Assembly (NCBI GenBank): GCA_027339205.1
Contig: DAHWOV010000086.1
Location: forward strand, 1-45,626
DNA: 45,626 nt
Reading direction: 5' to 3'
DNA from: JAJYVT01 sp027339205
Lineage (GTDB): Bacteria; Actinomycetota; Acidimicrobiia; Acidimicrobiales; RAAP-2
The notes beneath the pieces are model-generated. The model had not been told where the DNA came from. It worked only from the letters and a program-made list of their open reading frames with translations, and did not search any database. The position numbers were made by a program, and so were the translations under genes. Below are positions 14,796 through 22,633 of this stretch, one piece after another. Position 1 is the first letter of the stretch, and each line of letters begins with the position of its first letter.

Positions 14796-15714
14796 CCCCA
14801 GCGCCGCCCGGGAGCACCACGGGCACACCGGTGATGGACACCTTCGCCGCGCCCGGTGCCCCGATCACGATCGTCGAGTGACCGGTGAGCGACAGGGACG
14901 CCGATGCGCCGGGCGCGAAGGTCTGGGCGAGCACCATCGTGCCGGTCGCCGACGTCACGCTCATCCAGCAGTCCGATGTGGTCGCTCCGATCGTGAGCGA
15001 GTACGTCGTGCTCAGCGGCTGGTAGGTGGCAGAGGAGCTCGTCGAGGCGACCGCCGTGTACTTCGCTGGGAGCGTGGTGGTCGGGGGGGTGCGGACGTGG
15101 GCATGGGTGCCGGCCGACCGCCGCGGTGGATGCGCCACGTGATGGGAGCGCACGACGACGTACGCGGCGCCAGCCCCTGCGGCGACGAGCACGGCGAGCG
15201 CCGCGACCAGCCCACCCAGGCGGCGGGCGGGACGCTGCATGGCGTTGAGGGAGCGATCAGGGTGCACGCTCGCCGAGCCGGATGAGGCGAGCGGCTGGCG
15301 GGACGCGTCTTTGCCGAGATCGTCGAAGCTCGCGAGCACCTCTCCCCCGGCCCGCCCGACTCCCCCGGGCTCCCGGGCTCCCCCGGCTCGCCCGGCTCCC
15401 CCGGCTGCCCCGGGCTCCCGGGCTCCCCCGGCCGCTGCAGAGGATTGGCCAGCCCGGTCGTCGAAGGAAGCGGTGCCGGGGACCCCGACCCTGCCGGCGG
15501 AGCCAGGCGTTCGGGCAGCACCAGGTTCGGGGGGCGGCACCAGCCTGACACCGCTGCGCTCGCCACCGCCCAGGTGGCCCAGCACGTCGAGCGTCTGGCG
15601 ATAGTCGTCGATCGACTCGGCCTCACTGATCCTGCGCCTCCGAACGACCGCAACGAGGATCACCACGACTCCGATGCCGGCGGCAAGCGTGACCGCTACC
15701 TCCACGTCCTCCAT
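14764..15714 (-). CDS. Membrane protein with C-terminal RodZ-like DUF4115 domain
   Basis: A 316-residue protein with two hydrophobic segments: residues about 6-24 at the N-terminus followed by RRRR, and about 167-190 (LVAALAVLVAAGAGAAYVVV). A Thr/Pro linker (RTPPTTTLP) leads to a C-terminal domain of about 75 residues. That domain (SLTIGATTSDCWMSV through LSLTGHSTIVIGAPGA to GVPVVLPGGAGGPLTVTL) matches the DUF4115 domain at the C-terminus of RodZ/YfgA proteins. The helix-turn-helix of RodZ is absent. A low-complexity segment between the helices (REPGAAGGAGRAGGAREPGG) derives from a repeat near 15355-15425. A role in envelope or shape organisation is inferred only from the domain. ATG 15714 is taken, but nearby GTG codons are possible. 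Confidence 0.7.
   Translation of the reverse strand: MEDVEVAVTLAAGIGVVVILVAVVRRRRISEAESIDDYRQTLDVLGHLGGGERSGVRLVPPPEPGAARTPGSAGRVGVPGTASFDDRAGQSSAAAGGAREPGAAGGAGRAGGAREPGGVGRAGGEVLASFDDLGKDASRQPLASSGSASVHPDRSLNAMQRPARRLGGLVAALAVLVAAGAGAAYVVVRSHHVAHPPRRSAGTHAHVRTPPTTTLPAKYTAVASTSSSATYQPLSTTYSLTIGATTSDCWMSVTSATGTMVLAQTFAPGASASLSLTGHSTIVIGAPGAAKVSITGVPVVLPGGAGGPLTVTLVPR
15355..15425 (-). repeat. Gly/Ala/Pro/Arg-coding repeat in the DUF4115 gene
   Basis: Short 9-15-base units of cccgggctcccgg and cccccggctcg type repeated in frame, coding GGAREPG and GRAGG on the - strand. It lies in the linker between the two membrane segments. Confidence 0.8.
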
Positions 15715-15782
15715 ATAACAGGATCGGAGCGACCGGTGTGGAGTGTGGTTCCGACGCGTTTGGGCAATGGGAGGGCCGCGCT

Positions 15783-15835
15783 CCCCTTACGGGAAGATCC
15801 CCTTACGGGAAGAATTGCGCGCCAGTTCCCTGTAA
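15783..15835. promoter_or_regulatory. Candidate operator cluster upstream of the TetR gene
   Basis: Two direct copies of ccccttacgggaaga (15783-15797 and 15799-15813, period 16) are followed by ttccctgtaa (15826-15835), an inverted, one-mismatch version of the TTACGGGAA core. Spacing and position between the DUF4115 start and the TetR start fit autoregulation. Confidence 0.5.
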
Positions 15836-15896
15836 CCTCTCATTTCAGTGGAACTGCACCGGCGAGCCTGCCGGAGACCGAGGAAAGAGAGCCGCA

Positions 15897-16493
15897 GTGG
15901 CCAGCGAGATTGACAAGATCGACGGAAGGCGCGCACGAGGCCTGAGGACGCGCGACGCGATCATCAGCGCGCTCTTGGACCTCGTCGCTCGGGGCGACAT
16001 CGCTCCGACGGCCCAGCGCATCGCCGACCGGGCAGGTGTATCCGTGAGGTCCGTCTATCAGCACTTCGCTGACGTCGAGGGTCTGTACGCCGACGCAGCC
16101 GAGCGAACCTACGATTGGGTTCGCGAGACCACCAAGAGCATCGACGTCTCGCTCGCGCTCGACAAGCGAGTCGACGCGTACGTCGAGAGCCGGGCAAGCA
16201 TGCTCGACTCCCTGCTCTCCTTTCATCGCTCGGTCCGGCTGATGGAACCCTCCTCCGACAGGATCCGCTCGTACCGCCTGGCGACGGAGAAGTGGGAGAA
16301 GGACCGGATCGGGAAGGTCTTCGCACCCGAGCTCAAGGCCATGGACGCACCGACTCGTTCGGCGGTGCTCGCCGGAATCGACGTGCTCGCGAGCGCCGAT
16401 GCATGGGACCACCTGCGGCGCAACGGGCAGTCGGCGCGCGCAGCCCGGCAGACGCTGAGGACGGGGATCCTGTCGCTCCTGGGCTCGAGGTAG
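15897..16493 (+). CDS. TetR-family transcriptional regulator
   Basis: A 198-residue TetR repressor. The N-terminal helix-turn-helix is clear: TRDAIISALLDLVARGD, then PTAQRIADRAGVSVRSVYQHF (shown here in two parts: PTAQRIADRAGVSV and RSVYQHFADVEGLY). The helical C-terminal ligand-binding domain is not related to any I recognise. The start is GTG 15897 with aggaaagag upstream; the frame is open 159 bases further but with no family similarity. Direct and inverted TTACGGGAA elements 62-114 bases upstream are candidate operators. It sits alone between two - strand genes, so its targets may be itself and the divergent DUF4115 gene. Confidence 0.92.
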   Translation: MASEIDKIDGRRARGLRTRDAIISALLDLVARGDIAPTAQRIADRAGVSVRSVYQHFADVEGLYADAAERTYDWVRETTKSIDVSLALDKRVDAYVESRASMLDSLLSFHRSVRLMEPSSDRIRSYRLATEKWEKDRIGKVFAPELKAMDAPTRSAVLAGIDVLASADAWDHLRRNGQSARAARQTLRTGILSLLGSR

Positions 16494-16628
16494 CCCGTCT
16501 TCGACCCGACAGGCGCTCTCCTTCCAGGCGGCGTCTGCGCACCCGAGCACCCGACGGCATCTCCCCACCGGCCTTCCGGGGCCCAGAGCGGCTCGCCGAG
16601 CCCGCCCCCGTGGACCTGCAAGCGAAGC

Positions 16629-17177
16629 TCAGGTCCGCAGGCCGAGGCGCGGACGCAATGCCGGCAAGATGCCGGCTCGGCGCGGGTTGGCCCTGTCGCG
16701 TGCTGAGAGCACCGGCTCCTCCACTGCCCAGTCGGCGCCCACAGCTGGATCGTCCCAGGCCAGCCCCAGCTCGTCCGCAGGGTTGTAGTAGCCGTCGACG
16801 AGGTACCACAAGAGGACGTCGGTCAGCGCTGCGAACCCGTGCGCCACTCCCGGCGGGATGAAGAGCCCGCGATCCTCGTGGCCGTCGAGCTCGATCGTCT
16901 CGGTCACCCCGTCGGTCGGCGAGCCCTCCCTGAGGTCATGGAGCACCACGCGTGCGCGGCCGCGCAGCACGTACCAGTAGTCCGCTTGATGGAGGTGATA
17001 GTGGAGCCCGACGACAGCCCCGGCCTGCTTCTCGGAGCGGTTGGCCTGCACCATCTCGCGCCCGAGCGGAAACCACTGTCGCCGATAGGTCTCCACGAAG
17101 CGACCCCGCTCGTCGCCGTGCGCCTCGGGGACCACGACGAGGACGTCCCCGATCCTTGACTGCAGGAGCGTCGGCAC
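16629..17177 (-). CDS. RmlC-like dTDP-4-dehydrorhamnose 3,5-epimerase family protein
   Basis: Cupin-fold sugar-nucleotide epimerase family, 182 residues. Visible family features are DERGRFVETYRRQWFP, the catalytic His in VVGLHYHLHQADYW, LDGHEDRGLFIPPGVAHGFA, LWYLVDGYYNPADELGLAW and DDPAVGADW. The classical RmlC motif reads GLHYQ; here HYHLHQADYW is closer to the epimerase-like subgroup, so rhamnose synthesis is likely but not certain. No other rml genes are in the window. GTG 17177 is the start. The last 25 residues (ARDRANPRRAG onward) are a basic extension. It is convergent with TetR and upstream of nothing obviously related. Confidence 0.82.
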   Translation of the reverse strand: MPTLLQSRIGDVLVVVPEAHGDERGRFVETYRRQWFPLGREMVQANRSEKQAGAVVGLHYHLHQADYWYVLRGRARVVLHDLREGSPTDGVTETIELDGHEDRGLFIPPGVAHGFAALTDVLLWYLVDGYYNPADELGLAWDDPAVGADWAVEEPVLSARDRANPRRAGILPALRPRLGLRT

Positions 17178-17210
17178 CGACGCACAGTAGCCCCGCCTTG
17201 CGCGGCCCGG

Positions 17211-18074
17211 TCACACTTCGAGGGTCGCCCCCTCCTGGGCGACGGCGATCTCCCCAAGTCGCCCAGCATCGGGGTGGCGCCGCGCCACACTGGCGAGCTC
17301 GGCGACGTCGCTGTCGGAATGGGAAGGGTCGTGATGGAAGAGGTAGAGGCGCTTCACTCCGCACTCCGCTGCCACCTTGACCGCGTAGCCCACGGTCGAA
17401 TGTCCCCAATCGGGCTTCGTCTCGAACTCCTCGTCGGAGTACTGCGCGTCGTGGAGCAAGAGGTCGGCGCCTTGGCACAGTGATCGGAGGGCGTCGGGCA
17501 CCGTCGAACGATCAGCGGGTGCCTGGTGGTCGGGAACGTACACGAGGACGCGCCCCTCGGCTTCGATCCGGAACCCGAGCGTGTTGCCCGGGTGCGGGAC
17601 GGTTCTCGCCGAGACGCTGATCCGGCCGAGCCCGAGCCGTGCTCCGTCCTGCGCGCCAGCCTCAGCCGAAAGCTCTCGTACGTCGAGCTCCCCTCCGAAC
17701 TCCACCATCTTTACCGGGAAGAAAGGCGGCTCGACGGCCCGCTCGAGCGCTGTGCGGAGAAGCTCACCCTGCTGGCTCGGGCCGTACAAGGTGAGATGGG
17801 CGCCGGGCTCGTGCAGCGGCGCGAAGAACGGCAGTCCGAGGATGTGGTCGAAGTGCAGATGGGTGACCAGCGCGTTGACCCGGAGCGGCCGATCGTGCTG
17901 GCCCGCCGCCTGGAGAGTCTCCCCGAGGGCTCGGAGGCCCGTGCCGAGGTCGAGGACGAGAGGTGGCTCGCCGTCGACCGACACGAGAACGCACGAGGTG
18001 TTCCCGCCGACGCCGCAATAGTCCGCCCCGGCGCACGGGCACGAACCTCGCACTCCGAAGAAGCTGACGCGCAT
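17211..18074 (-). CDS. MBL-fold hydrolase of the PhnP/cyclic-phosphodiesterase type
   Basis: A 287-residue protein starting MRVSFFGVRGSCPCAG. The metal ligands THLHFDHILGLPFF (HxHxDH), the His in TVPHPGNTLGFRI, the Asp in VYVPDHQAP, LLHDAQYSDEEF and a final LFHHDPSHSD fit the RNase Z/PhnP-like branch. That branch hydrolyses phosphodiesters such as cyclic nucleotides. ATG 18074 is the start; frames continuing upstream have no family similarity. It lies 55 bases downstream of mutY on the same strand, so it may be in one transcript with it and the MaoC gene. The substrate is unknown. Confidence 0.85.
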   Translation of the reverse strand: MRVSFFGVRGSCPCAGADYCGVGGNTSCVLVSVDGEPPLVLDLGTGLRALGETLQAAGQHDRPLRVNALVTHLHFDHILGLPFFAPLHEPGAHLTLYGPSQQGELLRTALERAVEPPFFPVKMVEFGGELDVRELSAEAGAQDGARLGLGRISVSARTVPHPGNTLGFRIEAEGRVLVYVPDHQAPADRSTVPDALRSLCQGADLLLHDAQYSDEEFETKPDWGHSTVGYAVKVAAECGVKRLYLFHHDPSHSDSDVAELASVARRHPDAGRLGEIAVAQEGATLEV

Positions 18075-18129
18075 CGAGACACCGTAACCCGGTCTCGGTG
18101 CCCGCTCCATGCCGCGCCGGCTCATCTCA

Positions 18130-19119
18130 TCATCTGAGGGCGAGCTCCCCCCCGCGCCAGCACGCGAGCCCCTCGGAGACGAGGTCCTCAGCGATGCGAC
18201 GCGCACGGGCCTCGTCACCGGGCCATCCTGCGGCGGCCGCCAGCCGGTCCGGGGCGATCGAGGAGCTGCGCAGGACCCCGACGAGCCTCCCGCGTCCCTC
18301 GCGGTCGGAGCCTGCGAATGGGGGCTGTCGACGGACGGCGCGCGCCGGATCGCCGGACGCTGTGCCCTTGCAGGCGCTGTTCGCCGGTTCGGCGGCCTCC
18401 GCCTCTGCCCACCGGCACCGCGAAGCGAGCGGGCAGCTTCCGCAGCGGGGAGCGTGCGCCGTGCAGCAGCGTGCCCCGAGGTCGAAGAGCGCCTGGGTGA
18501 ACAACCAGGGGTTCCGTGCCGGAACAAGACGGTCCGCGAGGCGCTGCGCATCTTGGGGCTCGAGCTTGTGACCGACGACGGCTCGTGACAACACCCTGGA
18601 CACGTTGGTGTCGACCACGCCGATCCGACGCCCGTACGCGAGGGCGAGAACGGCTCTTGCCGTGTAGGGGCCGACGCCAGGAAGCCGGAGCAGGTCATCG
18701 AGCTGATCGGGCACCCGCCCCGCGTGACGGTCGACGACGAGCACAGCCGCCCTGTGGAGGTTGAGCGCCCTGCGGTTGTACCCAAGCCCCGCCCACGCAC
18801 GGACCACTGCCCCCACGCTCGCCACGGCGCACTCGGCGACCGTCGGAAAGCGCGCGACGAACCGGGTGAACGGCTCGACGACCCGGGAAGCCTGCGTCTG
18901 CTGGAGCATCACCTCGCTCACGAGCACGGACCAGGGGTCTCGCGTCGAGCGCCACGGAAGGTCTCTCCACAGGCTCGTCGACGACCGCAGCACCAGACGG
19001 CGCACCGTGGCGAGCTCGCGCGCGGTCGGTTCGGGCGGCGAACCGAGGGCGGGGCCGGCGGTCCGGGGGCCGGCGGTCCGGGCGGGTCCGGCCGGCTCAG
19101 CTCCAGACGTCGTCGGCAT
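18130..19119 (-). CDS. mutY: MutY, A/G-specific adenine DNA glycosylase
   Basis: Base-excision repair enzyme removing adenine mispaired with 8-oxoguanine. Visible are LPWRSTRDPWSVLVSEVMLQ with the catalytic Glu, the helix-hairpin-helix and Asp region LPGVGPYTARAVLALAYG to VVDTNVSRVL, and the [4Fe-4S] motif Cx6Cx2Cx5C in CTAHAPRCGSCPLASRC. The C-terminus is the short actinobacterial form (QPPFAGSDREGRGRLVGVLR) rather than a full NUDIX-like domain. The start is ATG 19119, inside the 3' end of the MaoC gene (23-base overlap). The N-terminal 45 residues are Pro/Gly/Ala/Thr-rich with RTAGP repeats coded near 19051-19095 (15-base unit), so a shorter true N-terminus is possible. As a cluster enzyme it depends on the SUF system. 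Confidence 0.93.
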   Translation of the reverse strand: MPTTSGAEPAGPARTAGPRTAGPALGSPPEPTARELATVRRLVLRSSTSLWRDLPWRSTRDPWSVLVSEVMLQQTQASRVVEPFTRFVARFPTVAECAVASVGAVVRAWAGLGYNRRALNLHRAAVLVVDRHAGRVPDQLDDLLRLPGVGPYTARAVLALAYGRRIGVVDTNVSRVLSRAVVGHKLEPQDAQRLADRLVPARNPWLFTQALFDLGARCCTAHAPRCGSCPLASRCRWAEAEAAEPANSACKGTASGDPARAVRRQPPFAGSDREGRGRLVGVLRSSSIAPDRLAAAAGWPGDEARARRIAEDLVSEGLACWRGGELALR

Positions 19120-19609
19120 ACGGGCGCCGCCGCTCCGGGGCCGCCGCGCGCTTCCAGACCATGACCTTGCGTCGGAAGGCGCACACCTCCTCACCGTGCT
19201 GGTTGAACGCCTTGGTCTCCACGGTCACGACCCCTCGGTCGTGCTTCGACTTCGACTCCACCGCGTCGACCACCCTCGTCTCCGCGTAGATCGTGTCGCC
19301 GTGGAACGTCGGGTTCCGGTGGACGAGCGACTCGACCTCCAGGTTCGCGATCGCAGAGCCGCTCACGTCAGGGACGCTCATGCCGAGCGCGAGCGAGTAG
19401 ACGAGGTTTCCGACGACGACGTTGCGCCCGTGAACGGTCTCGTGCTCCGCGAACCACGCGTTCGTGTGGAGCGGGTGATGGTTCATCGTCAGCATGCAGA
19501 AGAGGTGGTCGTCGGACTCGGTGATCGTCTTGCCGGGCCAGTGCCGGTAGACGTCCCCGACGACGAAGTCCTCGAAGTAGCGGCCGAACGGCCGGTCGTA
19601 GATGGTCAT
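19097..19609 (-). CDS. MaoC-family dehydratase, probable mesaconyl-CoA hydratase
   Basis: Single hot-dog (R)-hydratase family protein of 170 residues. The core IYDRPFGRYFEDFVVGDVYR, HWPGKTITESDDHLF, MLTMNHHPLHTNAWFAE, NLVYSLALGMSVPDVSG and NPTFHGDTIYAETRV closely resembles the MaoC protein encoded with crotonyl-CoA carboxylase/reductase genes in Streptomyces. That protein serves as the mesaconyl-CoA (2-methylfumaryl-CoA) hydratase of the ethylmalonyl-CoA pathway. The Asn in TMNHHPLH, where other MaoC proteins have Asp, is normal in this subgroup. Pathway partners (methylsuccinyl-CoA dehydrogenase, malyl-CoA-lyase-type protein) lie within 6 kb. ATG 19609 is the start. Its end overlaps the mutY start. 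Confidence 0.85.
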   Translation of the reverse strand: MTIYDRPFGRYFEDFVVGDVYRHWPGKTITESDDHLFCMLTMNHHPLHTNAWFAEHETVHGRNVVVGNLVYSLALGMSVPDVSGSAIANLEVESLVHRNPTFHGDTIYAETRVVDAVESKSKHDRGVVTVETKAFNQHGEEVCAFRRKVMVWKRAAAPERRRPYADDVWS

Positions 19610-19743
19610 TCTCCGGGTGTAGTACGTCGGCTTCGCAACGTCCAGCCTGTCGCCGGGCGCGGCGTCCAACAGCCTTTCGTCCAGGCTGTTACGGTGCCTG
19701 CGTCCAAGTGACCGACCTGCAAGCGGGGGACGTCGGAGAAGCG

Positions 19744-21465
19744 ATGAGCGTACGCCGGGATCCACGTCGGCATCGAAGGGGCGGCCTGCGAGCGTTGGGG
19801 GCTGCGGGCGTGCTCGTCGCAGGCCTGCTCGCCGGGACGGCTGGCGGAGCTCTCCCCCGGGGCGCCTTCGGCGGGATCAACCGTGCCGCAGCAGCATCCG
19901 ACCAGGCCGCGCGTCAGGCCGCGCCCGTAGCCGCGCGCCACGGTCGGGTGCTGCTCGTGGGCACCTTTGACGGCCGCCGCGGGCAGTACACCAGCATCCA
20001 AGCAGCGGTGGACGTCGCAAAGCCTGGTGACACCGTCCTCATCGGGCCGGGGGACTATCACACAGCCGACGACCTTGCCCACCCGCCGACCCCGGAGCAA
20101 GCAGCACTCGGCGACTTCGGCGCGGTCCTCGTGACGACCCCCCGGCTGACGATCAGAGGCATGAACCGCTCGTCGGTGATCGTCGACGGGACGAAGGTGG
20201 GTTCTCCCGCCTGCGACCCGTCCCCGACAGCGCAAGTCGATGGGCCGCCGGACCCGAGCGGCGGCAACTACGGGACGAACGGAATCGTCGTGTTCCGGGC
20301 TGACACAGTCACCGTGCAGAATTTGACCGTGTGCAACTTCCTCGCGGGCAAGGGCCCTTCGGGGAACGGCATCTGGTGGAACGGCGGATCCGAGAGCGGC
20401 ACGATCGGGCTCAGGCGCTACTGGGGCACATACCTCACCGCGACGACCACCTACTACGGGAATGCGACAGTGGCGCCGACCTACGGGATCTTCGCGAACA
20501 GCGCTGCCGGCCCGGCAGGTTGGTCCAACATCTACGGTTCCAACTTCGACGACTCGGGGATGTACGTCGGCGCCTGCCAGCAGGTCTGCGACGTGACGGT
20601 GACGCACGCCTGGATGGAGTACAACGCCCTCGGGTACTCCGGGACGAACTCGGGGGGTGCGGTCGTGATCGAGCATTCCCGCTTCGACCACAACCAGGAC
20701 GGCTTCGACACGAACACGCAGATCTACAGCGACCCGCCCCCGCCCCAGAATGGCGACTGCCCGGGCCACGCGAAGAGCCCGCTCACCCACACGCGCTCGT
20801 GCTGGGTGTTCATGCACAACCTCGTCGAGGACAACAACGACGCCCACGCCCCGATCGCTCCGGGAGGCTACGCGAGCGCAGGGCCCGTCGGCACGGGGAT
20901 GACGGTGTCGGGCGGCCGGAACGACACGGTCATGGACAACACCTTCAGGGGCAATGCGGCCTGGGGCATCCTGTTCGTTCCCTTCCCCGACAAGGACAAG
21001 CCCTTCCCGGGCGTCACCTGCGCAGGAAGTGGAGGCCACGAGGTGACCGGGTTCGGCTGTGTCTACGACCCCGAGGGCGACGCGCTCCTCCGCAACAGCT
21101 TCTCGCACGACGGGTACTGGAAGAACCCCACGAACGGGGACTACGGGCAGATCACCCTGTTCGGCCACGAGCCTGCCAATTGCTATGCAGGGAACAAGGC
21201 GCCGGACGGGGGCTGGCCGGCCAACCTGGAGAAGGCCCAGCGGCACTGCGGCCCGCTGACTGCCGCCGCCAACACCGGCGGTCCGCTCCTGGGCCAAGTG
21301 GAGTGCGACACCGGATTCGGGCTGTGCCCGAAGGGCGCCGCGTACCCCAAGCCCTCCCCGTCGAGCGTCATCCTGCATCCCCTGCCCAAGGGGCTCCGCT
21401 CGATACCCAACCCGTGCAAGGGCCTCCCGGCGAACGCCTGGTGCAAAGGGGGAAGGCCGATTTGA
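19744..21465 (+). CDS. Secreted right-handed parallel beta-helix protein
   Basis: A 573-residue exported protein. Residues 1-35 are a signal peptide: basic RRDPRRHRRGG, then LGAAGVLVAGLLAGTAGGAL. An arginine cluster precedes the hydrophobic core, but the exact Tat motif is not seen. The body has short repeated strands with Asn/Gly turns typical of pectate-lyase-like β-helices: GQYTSIQAAVDVAKPGDTVL, LTIRGMNRSSVIVDG, VTVQNLTVCNF, HAWMEYNALGYSG, IEHSRFDHNQDGFDTNTQ, NDTVMDNTFRGNAAWGI and ALLRNSFSHDG. Several Cys pairs suggest disulfides outside the cell. The family includes polysaccharide-active enzymes and surface proteins; the substrate is unknown. ATG 19744 is chosen over GTG 19708 because it puts the basic region at the N-terminus. 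It is divergent from the MaoC gene. Confidence 0.85.
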   Translation: MSVRRDPRRHRRGGLRALGAAGVLVAGLLAGTAGGALPRGAFGGINRAAAASDQAARQAAPVAARHGRVLLVGTFDGRRGQYTSIQAAVDVAKPGDTVLIGPGDYHTADDLAHPPTPEQAALGDFGAVLVTTPRLTIRGMNRSSVIVDGTKVGSPACDPSPTAQVDGPPDPSGGNYGTNGIVVFRADTVTVQNLTVCNFLAGKGPSGNGIWWNGGSESGTIGLRRYWGTYLTATTTYYGNATVAPTYGIFANSAAGPAGWSNIYGSNFDDSGMYVGACQQVCDVTVTHAWMEYNALGYSGTNSGGAVVIEHSRFDHNQDGFDTNTQIYSDPPPPQNGDCPGHAKSPLTHTRSCWVFMHNLVEDNNDAHAPIAPGGYASAGPVGTGMTVSGGRNDTVMDNTFRGNAAWGILFVPFPDKDKPFPGVTCAGSGGHEVTGFGCVYDPEGDALLRNSFSHDGYWKNPTNGDYGQITLFGHEPANCYAGNKAPDGGWPANLEKAQRHCGPLTAAANTGGPLLGQVECDTGFGLCPKGAAYPKPSPSSVILHPLPKGLRSIPNPCKGLPANAWCKGGRPI

Positions 21466-21521
21466 CGTACGGAGCCGGCCCGGCACGCAGGGACCGGCGG
21501 CCTCGACGCTCGCCTACTCGC

Positions 21522-21956
21522 CTACTCGGCGGGTGATGGTCGCGGCCGGGTCGTGAACCTGAGATCCGCACCCGGCAGCGCCTCGCCGTCGACGGTGAGC
21601 CGCCACGTGTACCGAGCGTCCGGGGGCAGGGGGATCGGGCCCATGTTGACCGCCAGCGTGACGTCGATCGGTGACCCTTCGGGAACCGATGGAGGCTGCG
21701 TGACGGTGAACTCTCCTCGTACCTCGACGGGCTGCGCGCCGTCAGGGGTCTCGACGAGGACGGGGCGGCCATCTGCGTCCTCGAGGAACAGTTCCCAGTG
21801 GTGGGCGCGGTCGGCCTCGTTCCAGTCGACTTCGATCTTGAGGGCGATCGCGGACGGCACCGGGTCGGGTCCGGTCATCGACCACCCCCCACCGAGGATG
21901 TAGAGCTTCCCGTCCGCGACCTGCGCGGCGTCGCACAGCATCATGGTGACCCTCAC
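21522..21956 (-). CDS. DUF6941-type small protein
   Basis: A 144-residue protein of the family typified by an N-terminal CDAAQVADGKLYILGGGWSM, here complete. It is followed by an all-β body with WELFLEDADGRPV, EVRGEFTVTQPP and YTWRLTVDGEALP. No catalytic motif or signal peptide is visible and no function is established for the family. GTG 21956 is the start, giving RVTMMLCDAAQ. It is divergent from the methyltransferase gene (38-base gap) and convergent with the β-helix gene. Family assignment rests on the recognised N-terminal pattern. Confidence 0.72.
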   Translation of the reverse strand: MRVTMMLCDAAQVADGKLYILGGGWSMTGPDPVPSAIALKIEVDWNEADRAHHWELFLEDADGRPVLVETPDGAQPVEVRGEFTVTQPPSVPEGSPIDVTLAVNMGPIPLPPDARYTWRLTVDGEALPGADLRFTTRPRPSPAE

Positions 21957-21994
21957 ACCGCTCGAGGCTACCGGCGCGGCGCGAGGATGGGTCG

Positions 21995-22627
21995 ATGCTC
22001 CGTGATGACGTCTACCGTCGCCCGCTCGCCACGGCGCTGGAGCGCCTCGGGGTGACCGCAGGATGGCGGGTCGCCGACGTCGGTGCAGGAGCGGGTGACG
22101 TGGCTGTGGCGCTAGCCGAGATCGTGGGCCCCGAAGGTCGCGTCTACGCGGTCGACCGTGACCCGATCGCCCGGGACGAGACTGCACGCGCGTCAGCGGC
22201 GCACTCCCAGGTGCTGGCGATCACGCAACGGGCTGAGGACCTGCGCCTCCCTGAGCCCGTCGATCTCGCCTTCTGCCGTTTCCTCCTGCTCCACGTCCAC
22301 GACCCGCTGGCCGTCGTCGTCCAGCTGGCCACTGCGGTCAGGCCTCAGGGCTGGGTGGTGGCACAAGAGCCGGTCACCTCTGCAGGGCGGGTCGCCGGTC
22401 GAGCGCTGTCGATGCCCGACGTGCCCCACCCTGATGTGGGCGCCCTGCTCCCCGCCCTCGTACGCCGAGCAGGGCTCGTGCTCGAAGACGCGTGGGCAGA
22501 GGCACCCGCGGGCGCCGGGCCCGGCCCCGTCGCGTCCTATCTCCACGAGCTCACCGAGGTGGATCCCGGCGACGACCCGATCGTGCTCCCCCCACTCGTC
22601 ACCGTCCTCGCGCGCCGACGCGGGTAG
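21995..22627 (+). CDS. Class I SAM-dependent methyltransferase
   Basis: A 210-residue Rossmann-fold methyltransferase. Motif I is WRVADVGAGAGDVAVALAE, the acidic end of strand β2 is VYAVDRDPIARDE, and motif IV is PVDLAFCRFLLLHVHDP. Motif V/VI is replaced by QGWVVAQEPVTSAG. The substrate cannot be predicted. The start is ATG 21995 (LRDDVYRRPL). Six bases separate its stop from the methylsuccinyl-CoA dehydrogenase start, so the two are probably one transcript, though no functional link is known. Confidence 0.85.
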   Translation: MLRDDVYRRPLATALERLGVTAGWRVADVGAGAGDVAVALAEIVGPEGRVYAVDRDPIARDETARASAAHSQVLAITQRAEDLRLPEPVDLAFCRFLLLHVHDPLAVVVQLATAVRPQGWVVAQEPVTSAGRVAGRALSMPDVPHPDVGALLPALVRRAGLVLEDAWAEAPAGAGPGPVASYLHELTEVDPGDDPIVLPPLVTVLARRRG

Positions 22628-22633
22628 CGTGCC

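Noticed and set aside
19470..19500. MaoC protein as inactive because the catalytic Asp is Asn
   Set aside because: Asn in TMNHHPLH is usual in the mesaconyl-CoA-hydratase-like subgroup.
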